64,000 nucleotides of DNA from Myxococcales bacterium (GCA_028287135.1 JAQBQE010000026.1:56355-120354), one strand, 5' to 3'; positions 47,180-58,565 are shown, counted from the first letter of the stretch. Translations and numbers: made by a program. The notes: generated by a model from the sequence alone, not told the origin.

Positions 47180-48174
47180 GGCGCCGGGCGCGGCATCTGC
47201 AGCACGAGCACGAAGTCGTTCATCGGCTTCGCGAGGACCTCGGCGACGCCGCCGTCGGCGTCGATCACGGGCCGCACCGAGACGACCTTGCCGACGCCGC
47301 GTCGCTCCAGCCGCTTGACGATCGCGGAGTCGTGGCAGTGGCCGTTTCCGGCGAGGATGATCGCGCGGCCAGCCGGGGTCGCGGCCAGCCACCTCGCCGC
47401 GCCGTCCGCCATCGTCTCGTCCCAGATCACCTGCACGGTGTAGATCCGCTCCGCGCTCGGCATCGCCGGCGCATCCGGCGGTGCCGCCTCGTGCGGATTC
47501 GCGGGCGCGTCGTCGTCCTTCGGCGTCGAGTGACCATGGGCGCCGCCCATCGACTCCATCAGGTCGTCGAACCAGGCGCGATGGGCTGGATCATCGAGCA
47601 CGAGCTCGGGAACCTGGGCTCGCTCCTCGGGCGTGAGCCCGTCGAGCCCCTTCTTCGAGACCCGCTTCGTGATCTCGCGCGCAGCGTTCAGCGCGAGCAG
47701 CTTCGCACCCGCTGCGACGGCCGCATCGATCGTCGGGCCGTAGAACCCCCAGTCGTAGCCCCAGCGCTCCTCCCAGCCAACGCGCGAGCGCAGGGCAGCG
47801 GCATCGATCCGCTTCGCGCCGTAATCGTCGAGCACGCCCTGGAACGGTCGCTGGATCATCTCGAGACCGAGCGCGAGCGGTGCGCCCGCCGACCGCTTCA
47901 CGAGCTGGTTCACGATCTCGAGCTGCGCCCAGTGATGGTGCGGGTTCGTGTGATCCTCGCCGACGCAGACCGCGCGTGCCGCGAGCAGCGAGGCCCAGAA
48001 CGCACCGTCATCGAGCTGACGCCCGGTGCGCGCATCGAGCACCTGGTACGGCAGCGCAGCGTTGACGATGCTGCCCATCGGTCGCTTCGTCGGGGGCGTG
48101 GTGGGCCGCGTCCCGTAGTGGCCGCCGCAGCCCAGGGTGAACACCGCGAGCGCGGTCAGCACGCGATACATCAT
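47176..48174 (-). CDS. ChaN-like (haem-binding uptake, Tiki superfamily) lipoprotein
   Basis: 332 residues. Lipoprotein signal ending in T-L-G-C. The mature protein matches the ChaN/PhuW haem-binding uptake family: [17 protein letters not shown] near the start (conserved G-E-x-H and HH), [17 protein letters not shown], and [18 protein letters not shown] at the end. Relatives bind haem or are thought to act as proteases. A His-containing linker ([15 protein letters not shown]) is inserted. ATG 48174 follows a TACCAT box by 6 nt. Divergent from truD. Confidence 0.75.
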   Translation of the reverse strand: MMYRVLTALAVFTLGCGGHYGTRPTTPPTKRPMGSIVNAALPYQVLDARTGRQLDDGAFWASLLAARAVCVGEDHTNPHHHWAQLEIVNQLVKRSAGAPLALGLEMIQRPFQGVLDDYGAKRIDAAALRSRVGWEERWGYDWGFYGPTIDAAVAAGAKLLALNAAREITKRVSKKGLDGLTPEERAQVPELVLDDPAHRAWFDDLMESMGGAHGHSTPKDDDAPANPHEAAPPDAPAMPSAERIYTVQVIWDETMADGAARWLAATPAGRAIILAGNGHCHDSAIVKRLERRGVGKVVSVRPVIDADGGVAEVLAKPMNDFVLVLQMPRPAP

Positions 48175-48180
48175 GCCGCG

Positions 48181-48186
48181 ATGGTA
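48181..48186 (-). promoter_or_regulatory. -10 box TACCAT, leaderless type
   Basis: TACCAT, 6 nt, then ATG 48174 of the ChaN-like gene. Confidence 0.45.
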
Positions 48187-48216
48187 GCACCGCCGCCGTG
48201 TGGCACAGTGCCGCGC

Positions 48217-49305
48217 GTGGACCTGCCCTACCTGACCGCGGACATCGCTGGGATCGGTGGCGCACTGCGCACCACCGACGAGGACTTCGTCGTTGATGAA
48301 GAACCCGCGTACCTGCCGTCGGGCAGCGGCGATCACGTCTACGTCCGGATCGAGAAGCGCGGCCTGACCACACGTCATGCGGCCGCGGCGATCGCGCGTG
48401 CGCTCGGCGTGTCGGAGCGCGATGTCGGGATCGCCGGCATGAAGGATCGCCACGCGGTGACGAGGCAGTGGCTCAGCCTGCCGCCACCGCTCACTCCCGA
48501 GGCCGCGCAGGCGATCAGCGTCGAAGGCGTGACGATCCTCGAGGCCTCGCGCCACACCAACAAGCTGCGCACCGGTCACGTCCGGGCGAACCGGTTCCGC
48601 CTCGTCGTCCGCGGCATCGACGACGCAACGGCCGGCGACCGAGCACGTCAGATCCTGAGCCGGCTCGCCGAGCCGCCGGGTGCGCCCAACTGGTACGGCG
48701 AGCAGCGGTTTGGTCGCGACGGTGACAACGCCGCGCGCGGACGCGAGCTCGTGCTCGGAACCCGCAAGACGACACGCGACCGCAAGCTCGATCGCCTGCT
48801 GGTCTCGTCGCTGCAGTCCGAGCTGTTCAACGCGTGGCTGCGTGCGCGGATCGAGGACGGTCTCTATCGCAAGGTCCTCGCCGGCGACGTCCTCCACAAG
48901 ACCAACGGCGGGATGTTCACCTGCGAGGACGCCGCGACCGACGAGGCGCGACTGCTCGCCGGTGAGCTCGTGGTGACCGGCCCGATGTTCGGCGACAAGA
49001 TGCGCCGCGCGACCGACGGCTCCCCGGCCGCCGAGCGCGAGCTCCAGATCCTGACCGCCGCGGGCCTCGATCCCGGGTCGTTCGCGAGCGTGCGTGCGAT
49101 CGCGGAGGGAACCCGCCGCGACGCGAGCATCGAGGTCCGCGAGGTCGCGGTCACAGTCACGGGCGAGCCTTCGACTCTCGAAGTCGGATTCGCGTTGCCT
49201 GGCGGAGCGTACGCCACCGCGGTCATGCGGGAGGTCATGAAATCCGAGGCGGCCGTGGACAAGACCGTGGCCCAGCGAGTCGACGACACCCCCGAAGGCG
49301 CGTAA
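48217..49305 (+). CDS. truD: tRNA pseudouridine(13) synthase TruD
   Basis: 362 residues. TruD isomerises U13 of some tRNAs. Motifs: DEDFVVDEEPAYLPSGSGDHVYVRIEKRGLTTRHAAAAIA, the catalytic Asp in GIAGMKDRHAVTRQWLS, NWYGEQRFGRDGDNAARG, and SLQSELFNAWLRARI. GTG 48217 places the protein start at DLPYLT, like other TruD proteins; ATG 48181 would leave only 6 bp to the divergent start and is less likely. It ends 11 nt before the TolQ-like gene. Confidence 0.93.
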   Translation: MDLPYLTADIAGIGGALRTTDEDFVVDEEPAYLPSGSGDHVYVRIEKRGLTTRHAAAAIARALGVSERDVGIAGMKDRHAVTRQWLSLPPPLTPEAAQAISVEGVTILEASRHTNKLRTGHVRANRFRLVVRGIDDATAGDRARQILSRLAEPPGAPNWYGEQRFGRDGDNAARGRELVLGTRKTTRDRKLDRLLVSSLQSELFNAWLRARIEDGLYRKVLAGDVLHKTNGGMFTCEDAATDEARLLAGELVVTGPMFGDKMRRATDGSPAAERELQILTAAGLDPGSFASVRAIAEGTRRDASIEVREVAVTVTGEPSTLEVGFALPGGAYATAVMREVMKSEAAVDKTVAQRVDDTPEGA

Positions 49306-49316
49306 CACTTCGCGCG

Positions 49317-49985
49317 ATGGACCTGTCCAGCGCGTTTGTCGATTTTGCTCAGCTCGGCGCGAACTGGGTACTCTGGCTCCTGATCGGGCTGTCGGTCCTG
49401 TCGATCGGCGTGATGATCGATCGCTACCTCTGGTTCAAGAATCGCGACACCGATACCGAGGTGTTCGCGCGCGAGCTTCGCGGCGCGTTCGATCGCGACG
49501 AGCTCGAGCGGTTCGAGACCAAGTACAAGGACGATCCGGCGATCCCGGTGCAGGTCGCCCTGCGCGGCCTGGCCGAGCGCAACCGCGGTCCCGAAGCGGT
49601 GGCGGAAGCGATGCACGGCGAGCGCGCCCGCTGGCGCCGCGGCGCCGATCGCAACCTCATGGTCCTCGGTACGCTCGGCAACAACGTCCCGTTCATCGGC
49701 CTGTTCGGCACGGTGCTCGGCGTCATCAACGCGTTCCAGAACCTGACGCAGAAGACGACGGAGGCCGAGCAGCAGACACTCGCTGCGATCGCCGAGGCGC
49801 TCGTCGCGACCGCGGTCGGTCTGCTCGTCGCAATTCCCGCCGTGATCGCGTTCAACTACTTCACGCGCAAGCTCAAGATCGTGATGGGTGGAGCCGACGA
49901 GGTCGCCCACACCGTCCTGTCGCTGGTCCATGGCGCCGAGCACGGCGACATGTCGCCGGAGCCGCGCAAGAAGCGAGACGCCTGA
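49317..49985 (+). CDS. MotA/TolQ/ExbB-type proton channel subunit
   Basis: 222 residues. Three membrane helices (about 16-36, 118-140, 158-182), with the conserved LGTLGNNVPFIGLFGTVLGVINAF and the third helix AEALVATAVGLLVAIPAVIAFNYF, typical of TolQ/ExbB pentamers that conduct protons with ExbD/TolR. TolR-like and TonB-like genes follow, overlapping or close, so it energises an outer-membrane process. Whether Tol or Ton type is not certain. TGATG overlap with the next gene. Confidence 0.9.
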   Translation: MDLSSAFVDFAQLGANWVLWLLIGLSVLSIGVMIDRYLWFKNRDTDTEVFARELRGAFDRDELERFETKYKDDPAIPVQVALRGLAERNRGPEAVAEAMHGERARWRRGADRNLMVLGTLGNNVPFIGLFGTVLGVINAFQNLTQKTTEAEQQTLAAIAEALVATAVGLLVAIPAVIAFNYFTRKLKIVMGGADEVAHTVLSLVHGAEHGDMSPEPRKKRDA

Positions 49986-50404
49986 TGGCGGGCGGCAGCC
50001 TCTACAACGACGACGAAGGCGGCGGCATCACCGACATCAACGTGACGCCGTTCGTCGACGTCGTCCTCGTCATCCTCGTCGTGTTCATCGTGACCGCGAA
50101 GCTGATCGTCGCGCGCGGGGTCGAGGTCGACAAGCCCAAGGCGGCGACCGGTGGCGAGATCACCGCGCCGATGAAGATCTCGGTGACCGAGAAGGGCGAG
50201 CTCTACGTCAACAGCGACAAGTTCACCGATGACCGCGCGGCGGTGGAGCAGATCAAGAAGCTGGTGGCGTCGTCGACCAAGCCCAAGGCGATCATCGCCG
50301 GGAGTCGGGTCGGCCCGTACGGCAACGTCATGCGCGCGATCGACCTCGCCCAGGCGGGCGGCGTCACCTCGATCGCACTCGAGAACGTCCCCCTCGGACC
50401 CTGA
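49985..50404 (+). CDS. ExbD/TolR-type proton channel subunit
   Basis: 139 residues. The single N-terminal helix with the proton-carrying Asp lies in DINVTPFVDVVLVILVVFIVTA, and the periplasmic domain (MKISVTEKGELYVNSDKFTDDRAAV) is standard for ExbD/TolR. ATG 49985 overlaps the upstream TGA by one base. Confidence 0.92.
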   Translation: MAGGSLYNDDEGGGITDINVTPFVDVVLVILVVFIVTAKLIVARGVEVDKPKAATGGEITAPMKISVTEKGELYVNSDKFTDDRAAVEQIKKLVASSTKPKAIIAGSRVGPYGNVMRAIDLAQAGGVTSIALENVPLGP

Positions 50405-50414
50405 CCTGGTCTGC

Positions 50415-50420
50415 TAGGCT
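50415..50420 (+). promoter_or_regulatory. -10 box TAGGCT, leaderless type
   Basis: TAGGCT, 7 nt, then GTG 50428 of the TonB-like gene. It lies in the 23-nt gap after tolR, so the third gene may have an extra transcript. Confidence 0.45.
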
Positions 50421-50427
50421 AGCTGAC

Positions 50428-51219
50428 GTGCGCTGGGATTCGCCGTTCGTCCTCGCCACCGCAGGCACGATCGCGATCCACGTGATCCTGTTCGTGCTCG
50501 GCGATGCGATCGTCGTCTACAACCCGTACCGCCCTCCGAAGCCCGCGCCGCGGATCGAGATGTTCGAGATCGAGGTGCCTCCGCCCAAGGCCTTGCCTCC
50601 ACCTCCGGCTCCGGTCGCGGAGCCCGAGCCGGTCAAGCAGCCCGAGCCGACGCCGCAACGCGTGGTCGCGCGCACCCAGACCCGGACCCAGACCCGGGCG
50701 AGCGAGCCGCCGCCCACGACGGAGCCCGTGGTCACGGATCCCCAGGCCGCCGGCGGCGACCCGGTGGTCACGCTCGACAGCGCGGCGACCGGCGGCGTGG
50801 GCGTCCCGGTCGCGGTGGGTAAGAGAACGTCCCAGCGGGTCGGCCGTGGTGGCGGGGGCGGCGGGACCGGGACCGGCAGCGGTTCGGGAGCCGCGCCGGT
50901 CACGGTGGCGCCGATGTCGGTCGCCACGATCAAGAAGCGCGCCCTCCCGAAGGGCGATTACGGCTACTTCGACGCCGGCAAGGACTACCCGCCGGAAGCC
51001 CGGCAGCTCGCGATCGAGGGTCCGATCCGGGTCCGGCTGGTCGTCGACGATACCGGCAAGGTGACCTCGAGCGTCCTGCTCAACCGGCTCGGTCATGGCC
51101 TCGACGAGCTCGCGATGCGACGCGCGTCCCAGATCCAGTTCGAACCGGCGCGCGACACCGATGATCGTCCGGTCGCGTCGGTGGTGGTCTGGACCTTCAA
51201 CATGACCTTACCGAAGTGA
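50428..51219 (+). CDS. TonB-family energy transducer
   Basis: 263 residues. An N-terminal membrane helix (LATAGTIAIHVILFVLGDAIV), a Pro-rich spacer (PPPKALPPPPAPVAEPEPVKQPEP), a Thr/Arg-Gln repeat (RTQTRTQTR), a Gly-rich hinge, and a C-terminal TonB domain (YPPEARQLAIEGPIRVRLVVDDTGKVTSSVLLNRLGHGLDELAM). It should transmit the proton-driven force from the TolQ/TolR-like pair to an outer-membrane receptor. No TonB-dependent receptor is in the window. GTG 50428 is set by the upstream TAGGCT box. Confidence 0.9.
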   Translation: MRWDSPFVLATAGTIAIHVILFVLGDAIVVYNPYRPPKPAPRIEMFEIEVPPPKALPPPPAPVAEPEPVKQPEPTPQRVVARTQTRTQTRASEPPPTTEPVVTDPQAAGGDPVVTLDSAATGGVGVPVAVGKRTSQRVGRGGGGGGTGTGSGSGAAPVTVAPMSVATIKKRALPKGDYGYFDAGKDYPPEARQLAIEGPIRVRLVVDDTGKVTSSVLLNRLGHGLDELAMRRASQIQFEPARDTDDRPVASVVVWTFNMTLPK

Positions 51220-51274
51220 TCGGCGATCTCGCCTAACCGGGCCCTACCCCACGAGCACATGTAGGTCCGCGCGG

Positions 51275-51292
51275 CGTCGACTTCCGTCGACG
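51275..51292. terminator. Hairpin CGTCGAC-N4-GTCGACG
   Basis: A 7-bp stem with loop TTCC in the 90-nt gap after the TonB-like gene and before the TSP3 protein. It may end the upstream transcript. It has no U-run. Confidence 0.35.
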
Positions 51293-51305
51293 ACGACAAC
51301 GGGCG

Positions 51306-51311
51306 TAGAAT
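51306..51311 (+). promoter_or_regulatory. -10 box TAGAAT, leaderless type
   Basis: TAGAAT, 7 nt, then ATG 51319. The box overlaps the first of two in-frame ATG codons (51310), so the second is favoured as start. Confidence 0.5.
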
Positions 51312-51318
51312 GTCCGCA

Positions 51319-53214
<1,896 letters not shown>

Positions 53215-53245
53215 GGTCGACTAGGCGCGATGCCGCTCACATGGC

Positions 53246-53271
53246 GTGCACGTGCACGTGCACGTGCACGT
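53246..53271. repeat. (GTGCAC)4 palindromic hexamer repeat
   Basis: Four tandem copies of the palindromic hexamer GTGCAC followed by GT. An identical (GTGCAC)4 occurs at 63770-63793; both lie between convergent genes. Confidence 0.8.
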
Positions 53272-53276
53272 CACGT

Positions 53277-53451
53277 CACGTCCACGATCCGCTGCGTAGG
53301 TTGGATCCCGTGCCGTCTGCCGCCGGCGAAACGCGAGGGGTCTGGATGCGCAGCAGCCAGAATCCCGAGCAGCGTACGTGCCGTGGGCCCATCCACCGAT
53401 CCGGCTACGAACAGCGTACGCGCACCCCAGCCGCAGCGGATCGTGGACGTG
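53277..53451. repeat. 20-bp perfect inverted repeat with 135-bp interior
   Basis: Arms 53277-53296 and 53432-53451, core CCACGATCCGCTGCG. Outside each arm further GTGCACGT and ACCTACG/CGTAGGT matches extend the partial symmetry. It is part of the presumed mobile repeat. Confidence 0.75.
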
Positions 53452-53504
53452 GACCTACGTGCACGTACACGACGACGGAACCCGCTAACTGACCAGCATT
53501 GCGA

Positions 53505-54959
53505 CTAGGCGCGGATCGCGCGGAGGAGCTCTCCCTCCGCGAACGGCTTCTGCAGGAAGCGAACGTGGTCGAGGATCGGCATCTCGAGCTCGTTGTAGCC
53601 GCTCATCAGCACGATCCGGGAGGTTGGCGCGACCCCGCGAATCAGCCGTGCGAGCTCCGGTCCGCTGATCCCGGGCACCGTGACATCGACGAGGAACGTC
53701 TCCACGGTGCCGGTCCGCGCAACCGCGAGCGTCTCGTTGACCGTCGTGGCGAGCACCACGTCGTAACCGGCGTCGCTCAGCTGGCGCTCGATCGTCGAGC
53801 GCAGGAGCTGATCGTCATCGACGACCACGATCTGCCCACGGACCGGCGGCACCGGCGCCATCGAGCGTGGACGGGTAGCGGCGACCTCGACGAGAGGCAG
53901 GAAGATCTGGAACCGCGTCCCCTGCCCCGGGTGGCTATCGACGCGCATCGTCCCGTGATGGCCACGCACGATGCCGAGCACAGCCGCGAGCCCGAGCCCG
54001 CGACCGGTCGCCTTCGTCGTGAAGAACGGATCGAAGATCCGGGCGAGCACGTCCGCGGTCATCCCGCTGCCGTCGTCGGCCACCTCGAGCTCGACGTAGG
54101 TCCCGGGCTTGGCGTCGGGATGGAGCGTCGACGCGATCTCGTTCGCAGCGAGCGCGCGCACGGACGTCGTGATCGAGATCGTGCCATGGCGCTCCACCAG
54201 GGACTCGCCGGCATTGATCACGAGGTTCATCAGGACCTGCCGGATCTGGGTCGCATCGACCTCGACGTGCGTGTTCGAGCGGGCGAGCTGCAATGAGACC
54301 TTGGCGTCCTTGCCGACATTGACCTCGAGCACATCGACCATCTCGGCGACCAGGTCGTCGAGATCGAGCACCTCGATCTGGAACTTGCCGCGGCCCGAGT
54401 ACGCGAGCAGCTGGCGACAGAGGTCCGCCGCGCGTGCCGACGCGACGAGCACGTTGTTCAGCGAGCTGACCGCGGTAGGCACTGCCTCGGCATAGCGAAG
54501 CGCGAGCTGCGTGTTACCGACGACGCTCGCGAGCAGATTGTTGAAGTCGTGCGCGATGTTTCCGGCCATCAGGCCGAGGCTCTCGAGCTTCTGCGCCGCG
54601 AACATCTTGCGCTCGAGCGCGCGCTGCTCGGTCAGGTCTTCGATCACGGCGATCGAACGAACGAATACGCCGCTCTCGCTGCGCACGGCGACGCCACGCA
54701 GCCGCACCGGAAACAACACGCCGTCCTTGCGGCGCATGTCGTACTCGACCTCGCACGCGCCGGTTTGATAGAACATCGGCAGCACGACCTCGCGCGCATA
54801 CCGGGCACTCTCCTCGCTGAGGAAGTCCGTCGACTCCCGGCCGATGACCTCGTTCCAGGTGTAGCCGAGCCGGGTCAGCCACAGATCGCTGACCTCCTCG
54901 ATCCGGCCCTGGTGATCGATGCTGTGCAGCATCGTCGGCGTCAGCCGGAGCGAGAACAT
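53505..54959 (-). CDS. PAS-containing hybrid sensor histidine kinase with C-terminal receiver
   Basis: 484 residues, soluble. A PAS domain (about 10-115: HSIDHQGRIEEVSDLWLTRLGYTWNEVIG, MRRKDGVLFPVRLRG), a HisKA domain with the phospho-His in NIAHDFNNLL (about 137), an HATPase domain (N box QVLMNLVINAGES, G1 DDGSGM, F box DPFFTTKATGRGLGL, G2 GQGTRFQIFLP), and a receiver with DDD at its start and the acceptor Asp in FLVDVTVPG. It resembles the NtrB-like IAHDFNN kinases that act in phosphorelays. ATG 54959 follows a TAGGAT box by 6 nt. No partner regulator lies next to it. Confidence 0.93.
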   Translation of the reverse strand: MFSLRLTPTMLHSIDHQGRIEEVSDLWLTRLGYTWNEVIGRESTDFLSEESARYAREVVLPMFYQTGACEVEYDMRRKDGVLFPVRLRGVAVRSESGVFVRSIAVIEDLTEQRALERKMFAAQKLESLGLMAGNIAHDFNNLLASVVGNTQLALRYAEAVPTAVSSLNNVLVASARAADLCRQLLAYSGRGKFQIEVLDLDDLVAEMVDVLEVNVGKDAKVSLQLARSNTHVEVDATQIRQVLMNLVINAGESLVERHGTISITTSVRALAANEIASTLHPDAKPGTYVELEVADDGSGMTADVLARIFDPFFTTKATGRGLGLAAVLGIVRGHHGTMRVDSHPGQGTRFQIFLPLVEVAATRPRSMAPVPPVRGQIVVVDDDQLLRSTIERQLSDAGYDVVLATTVNETLAVARTGTVETFLVDVTVPGISGPELARLIRGVAPTSRIVLMSGYNELEMPILDHVRFLQKPFAEGELLRAIRA

Positions 54960-54965
54960 GGGTCT

Positions 54966-54971
54966 ATCCTA
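54966..54971 (-). promoter_or_regulatory. -10 box TAGGAT, leaderless type
   Basis: TAGGAT, 6 nt, then ATG 54959 of the histidine kinase gene. Confidence 0.5.
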
Positions 54972-54986
54972 GCGCGAGGACAGCGT

Positions 54987-55982
54987 TCATCGAGTGCTTC
55001 GCAGCACGCGCGGGGTCGGGAGTACTTCGAGGACCTCGATCGGCCCGCCGTAGTTCCTCGCAAGCCCGACATCGATCCGCCACACCGCACCGTCACACGC
55101 AGCGTTGATCGTCTTCTGCACGGTGTGGCCCACGACCATTCGACGTGCGCCGAGGGCAGCGAGCGTTGAGGTCAGCTGCCCGCAATCGACCTCGTCCTGC
55201 CCATACGCGCGGGTCCACACCGGGCTGTCCTGCGAGGTCAGTGCAGGCGGCGGGTCGGCAGGCCCCTGACCATCCAGCCAGCACCGCGAGGTCCCGTTGA
55301 TCGCCGCGACCTGCGTCGCCCACTCGCCGATGACACCTGCGTGCGAGAACACGGTATCGCCGATGATCACGACGACGTTGTGCGCCGCGAGCTTCTTCGC
55401 GTAGACGCCGCCCGGACCGAGGGCCGCGAGCCTTCTGCGGATGCCCTCGGGCGCGCGCGCCCAGCGCTCGACCGAGAGTCCCGGGACATCGTCGAAGTCC
55501 GTCATCGCGCCTGGCGTGACGTAGCGGAAATCACCGGCCGCATTCATCAGCTCGTGATTGCCCATCAACAGGACGAGAGCACCGCCCGCGGCCCTTGCCT
55601 CTGCCTCGAGCCGAAACAGCAGATCGAAGACCGCCTGCTCGTCATCACCGCGATCGAGAACGTCGCCGGTCTGCACGACGACCAGGTCGCCACCACTCCA
55701 GCGGTCGGACGCGTCGATCGCGCCCGCCGCGCGCAGCGCACTCTTCGTCGCGGCCAGATCGCCGTGGAGGTCTCCGATCGCGACGAGGCGATTCGGCGCC
55801 GGCATCCGCTCCGGTACCGCCGGCAGACCACAGCCATCGCTGGCTGGCGCGGACGGCGCCACCGGCGGTGTCGACGAGGCCGCTGGCACCGGGGTCGTGG
55901 TCGGCGGAGGCGTCCCGTCACGCGGGTGTCCCCGATCACATCCGAGCGCGATGAGGAGGATCGCGCAGAAGGTGGCACGCAT
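54987..55982 (-). CDS. Calcineurin-like metallophosphoesterase lipoprotein (Shewanella-like phosphatase type)
   Basis: 331 residues. The signal ends in A-L-G-C, so it is probably a lipoprotein. After a Thr/Pro/Ala linker, the binuclear metallophosphatase motifs appear in order: GDLHG, GDVLDRG, GNHE, FSHAG, VGHT. The spacing and LGPGGVYAKKLAAHNVVVIIGDTVFSHAGV resemble the Shewanella-like protein phosphatase group that can dephosphorylate tyrosine or other phosphoproteins. Exported location suggests an envelope or extracellular substrate. ATG 55982 follows a TAGGCT box by 7 nt. Confidence 0.85.
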   Translation of the reverse strand: MRATFCAILLIALGCDRGHPRDGTPPPTTTPVPAASSTPPVAPSAPASDGCGLPAVPERMPAPNRLVAIGDLHGDLAATKSALRAAGAIDASDRWSGGDLVVVQTGDVLDRGDDEQAVFDLLFRLEAEARAAGGALVLLMGNHELMNAAGDFRYVTPGAMTDFDDVPGLSVERWARAPEGIRRRLAALGPGGVYAKKLAAHNVVVIIGDTVFSHAGVIGEWATQVAAINGTSRCWLDGQGPADPPPALTSQDSPVWTRAYGQDEVDCGQLTSTLAALGARRMVVGHTVQKTINAACDGAVWRIDVGLARNYGGPIEVLEVLPTPRVLRSTR

Positions 55983-55989
55983 CGGCACG

Positions 55990-55995
55990 AGCCTA
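55990..55995 (-). promoter_or_regulatory. -10 box TAGGCT, leaderless type
   Basis: TAGGCT, 7 nt, then ATG 55982 of the metallophosphoesterase gene. Confidence 0.5.
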
Positions 55996-56134
55996 CTCCA
56001 TGGGCTCCGCGATGTAAGGCAGTACGTCGGGGGTCGTTCGCTGGGTATATGCGAATCCTCCTGTGGCTTGTTCCACTTCACGCCCTGGCCGGCTGTGCGG
56101 GCGGTGCGCTGAGGCAGGCGACCCTCGTCGGGGC

Positions 56135-57064
56135 TCAGGCCGCAGGCGGCGCGGGCGGCGTGTTCGAGACGAGACCGACCACGACCGTGATGTTGTCGTC
56201 ACCGCCGCGGCTGTTCGCGAGATCGATCAGCGTCGCCGGCAGCTTGCGGTACCAGGTCATCGCGATGATCCGCTCGAGCTCGCCATGCTCGACGTAGTTC
56301 GACATGCCGTCGGAGCACAGCAGGAAGCAATCCCCGGCGGACACCGGGACGCTCTTGATGTCGGCCTCGATGTCGCGCTCGAACCCGATCGACTTCGTGA
56401 TCACGTGGCGAAACTTGCTGCTCTTCGCCTCGGCCTCGCTGATCGTGCCGGAGCGAAGCTGCTCGGCGATCCAGGAGTGATCGTCGGTGATCTGCTGGAG
56501 CCGACCGTCGCGAAACATGTACGCACGGGAATCGCCGGCGTGAACGAGATGGGCGCGTCCGCCGTGGACGAGCATCGCCGTCAACGTCGTGCCCATGCCG
56601 CGAAGCTCGGGCTTGGCCCACGCCGCCTCGAAGATCGCCGAGCTCGCGCGCCGCACGACGCCGCGCATCAGCTCGAGCGCCGGCGAGAACGCATGCATCG
56701 CACCGGCGGGCAGCGTCGGTTCGTGGCCCATGTTCGGGGTCACACCGATGTTCGACAGCCGGCGTGGCGAGGTCGGGACCTGACCGGAGTCCGGGAGGTC
56801 GACCGCGGCCATCTCCTGGGTGACGCGAACGCTCGCCTGGATCTGCGCGACCAGCGCCTTCTCGAAGTTGCCGCGCGCTTCCCCGAGCTCGCGCCCGAGG
56901 AACTCGACCGCCATCCGGCTCGCGGTCGCGCCGCCCTGATGACCGCCCATCCCGTCGGCGACCGCCATCACGCCGGTCTCGGGATCGACGAGATAGCTAT
57001 CCTCGTTGCGCTCGCGCTTGCGCCCCGGGTCGCTCTGTCCCCACGCCCACAACCTCATGCTCAT
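56135..57064 (-). CDS. PP2C-family serine/threonine phosphatase
   Basis: 309 residues. All metal-binding PP2C motifs are present: [44 protein letters not shown] and [10 protein letters not shown]. It also has an insertion (about 100-140, [20 protein letters not shown]) between the early motifs. Catalysis: metal-dependent dephosphorylation of Ser/Thr. ATG 57064 overlaps the TGA of spoVR (ATGA), placing it at the end of the prkA-yeaH-spoVR operon. A phosphatase co-translated with this kinase system is likely to reverse PrkA-dependent phosphorylation, although that is an inference. Confidence 0.92.
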   Translation of the reverse strand: MSMRLWAWGQSDPGRKRERNEDSYLVDPETGVMAVADGMGGHQGGATASRMAVEFLGRELGEARGNFEKALVAQIQASVRVTQEMAAVDLPDSGQVPTSPRRLSNIGVTPNMGHEPTLPAGAMHAFSPALELMRGVVRRASSAIFEAAWAKPELRGMGTTLTAMLVHGGRAHLVHAGDSRAYMFRDGRLQQITDDHSWIAEQLRSGTISEAEAKSSKFRHVITKSIGFERDIEADIKSVPVSAGDCFLLCSDGMSNYVEHGELERIIAMTWYRKLPATLIDLANSRGGDDNITVVVGLVSNTPPAPPAA

Positions 57065-58563
57065 AGGTACTCTGCACTTCTCTCGCTGAGGTTTCCGTCC
57101 TCGCAGCGCAACAGCTTGCCCTTGCCCTCGACCTTGGTCAGGAGGTTCACGGGGCGCGTCCACACCCGGCTCGCGTTGCGCAGCGTGTCCCGCGCCTGTC
57201 CCGAATCGAGGTCGGTGCCCTCGTGGATGTGGCGCAGCAGCAGCTCGCTCTTGTTCTCGAAGTTGCCGTCCTCGACGACGATCACCGGCTGACCGCGGTT
57301 GGTCAGCTGCTTCAGCATCTGGTCCTTCACCTTCTTGAAGTCGCGGCTCATGATCTCCCAGCTGCCGCTGCGCTCGGAGAACCCGAACGAATAGAACTTC
57401 TGCTCGACGCAGAACTCGAGCGTGAAGAACTCATCGATGAACGTGATGTCGTTGTAGAGCTTGCGGACCTCGAAGATGCGGTTCGCGCCGAACCCGGTGC
57501 GCCGATCCCAGTTCCGCTTCTGCTCCATCGACTCGCACTCGTCCCATTCCTTGCCGTACTGGCCCTTGTTCCAGCGCTCCTCGATGCTGCGGAACAGCTC
57601 GACACCGAGCTTGTACGGGTTGAGCCGGCCGGGCGACGTGGCGAGCACGCCGGCATTCGCGTCGGCGTAGTCGATGACCTCGGCGGCCGTCAGTGCCTTC
57701 TCCGTGAGGATCTTCGAGTGCCAGTAGCTCGCCCAGCCCTCGTTCATGATCTTCGTCATCGCCTGCGGCGCGAAGTAGTACGCCTCGTCACGGACGATCT
57801 CGAGGACGTCACGCTGCCAGTGCTCGAGCGGTGCGTGCTCGATCAGGAACGCGAGCACGTCGCGTTGCGGTGACTCCGGGAACCGGCGCCTGGCCTTCTT
57901 GACCTCTTCTTCCTTCTTCTTCTTCTGCGCCTCGATGTACTCGGGCGGGTTGATGAAGGAATCCATGTAGCCCTTGGAGCGCAACCGCCCGACCTGACCG
58001 GTCTCCTCGTCCTCGATCTGCTCCGGCGTGCGCGGCTTGGCCGTGCGCGTGATGTACGCGGACATCGGATCGATCAGGTTCTCGAGCGACAGGCAGACGT
58101 CGATGTAGTCCTCGACGACGTCCTGGCCCTGACGCTCCATGTGGCGCCGCACACGCGCCGCGTGGTTCGCCATCCCGTCGATCATCTTTCGATTGGTCTT
58201 CGAGAAGAAGTAGTTGTTCTTGAAGAAGTCGACGTGCGCGCAGACGTGCGCCATCACGATCTTCTGATCGGTGAGCGAGTTGCCCTCGAGCAGGTACGCG
58301 TACGCGGGATTGGTGTTGATCACCATCTCGTAGATCTTCGACAGGCCCCACTCGTAGCTCTTCGAGAGCTGCTCGTAGTCCATGCCGAACCGCCAGTGCG
58401 GATAGCGCGTGGGGAAGCCGCCATACGCGGCGACCTCGTTCATCGTCTTGTAGTCGAGGACCTCGTACAGGATCGGATAGAAATCCAGCCCGTAGTTCTT
58501 GGCGTAGCCCTCGACCTCTTCCTGCATGTCACGCAGGTACGCCGGGAACCGCTTGATCGTCAC
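57061..58563 (-). CDS. spoVR: SpoVR/YcgB family protein
   Basis: 500 residues. Typical SpoVR features: the start with [66 protein letters not shown], and [13 protein letters not shown]. In Bacillus SpoVR affects spore cortex; in enterobacteria YcgB is coregulated with the YeaG kinase in starvation. Biochemistry is unknown. GTG 58563 lies 2 nt after the yeaH-like stop. It overlaps the PP2C gene downstream. Confidence 0.93.
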   Translation of the reverse strand: MTIKRFPAYLRDMQEEVEGYAKNYGLDFYPILYEVLDYKTMNEVAAYGGFPTRYPHWRFGMDYEQLSKSYEWGLSKIYEMVINTNPAYAYLLEGNSLTDQKIVMAHVCAHVDFFKNNYFFSKTNRKMIDGMANHAARVRRHMERQGQDVVEDYIDVCLSLENLIDPMSAYITRTAKPRTPEQIEDEETGQVGRLRSKGYMDSFINPPEYIEAQKKKKEEEVKKARRRFPESPQRDVLAFLIEHAPLEHWQRDVLEIVRDEAYYFAPQAMTKIMNEGWASYWHSKILTEKALTAAEVIDYADANAGVLATSPGRLNPYKLGVELFRSIEERWNKGQYGKEWDECESMEQKRNWDRRTGFGANRIFEVRKLYNDITFIDEFFTLEFCVEQKFYSFGFSERSGSWEIMSRDFKKVKDQMLKQLTNRGQPVIVVEDGNFENKSELLLRHIHEGTDLDSGQARDTLRNASRVWTRPVNLLTKVEGKGKLLRCEDGNLSERSAEYL

Positions 58564-58565
58564 GA

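Larger units (their letters stand above)
53218..53513. mobile_element. Putative 272-bp non-autonomous (MITE-like) element with 12-bp flanking direct repeats
   Basis: CGACTAGGCGCG occurs at 53218-53229 and 53502-53513 and could be a target-site duplication. The enclosed 272 bp have no plausible gene. They contain (GTGCAC)4 at 53246-53269 and a perfect 20-bp inverted repeat at 53277-53296 / 53432-53451. The insertion lies between the 3' ends of two convergent genes; the right copy contains the stop of the histidine-kinase gene. Confidence 0.5.

Noticed and set aside
53246..53459. Possible CRISPR-like array
   Set aside because: The repeats are contiguous hexamers without spacers, and no cas genes are present.
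53241..53492. Open frames translating the GTGCAC repeats as Thr-Cys or Val-His runs
   Set aside because: Translation of a palindromic DNA repeat; no start signals or protein features.
56049..56297. Lipoprotein-like plus-strand frame starting MRILLWLVPLHALAGC
   Set aside because: Most of it is antisense to the conserved PP2C end ([10 protein letters not shown]), there is no well-placed SD or leaderless box, and the mature part is low complexity.
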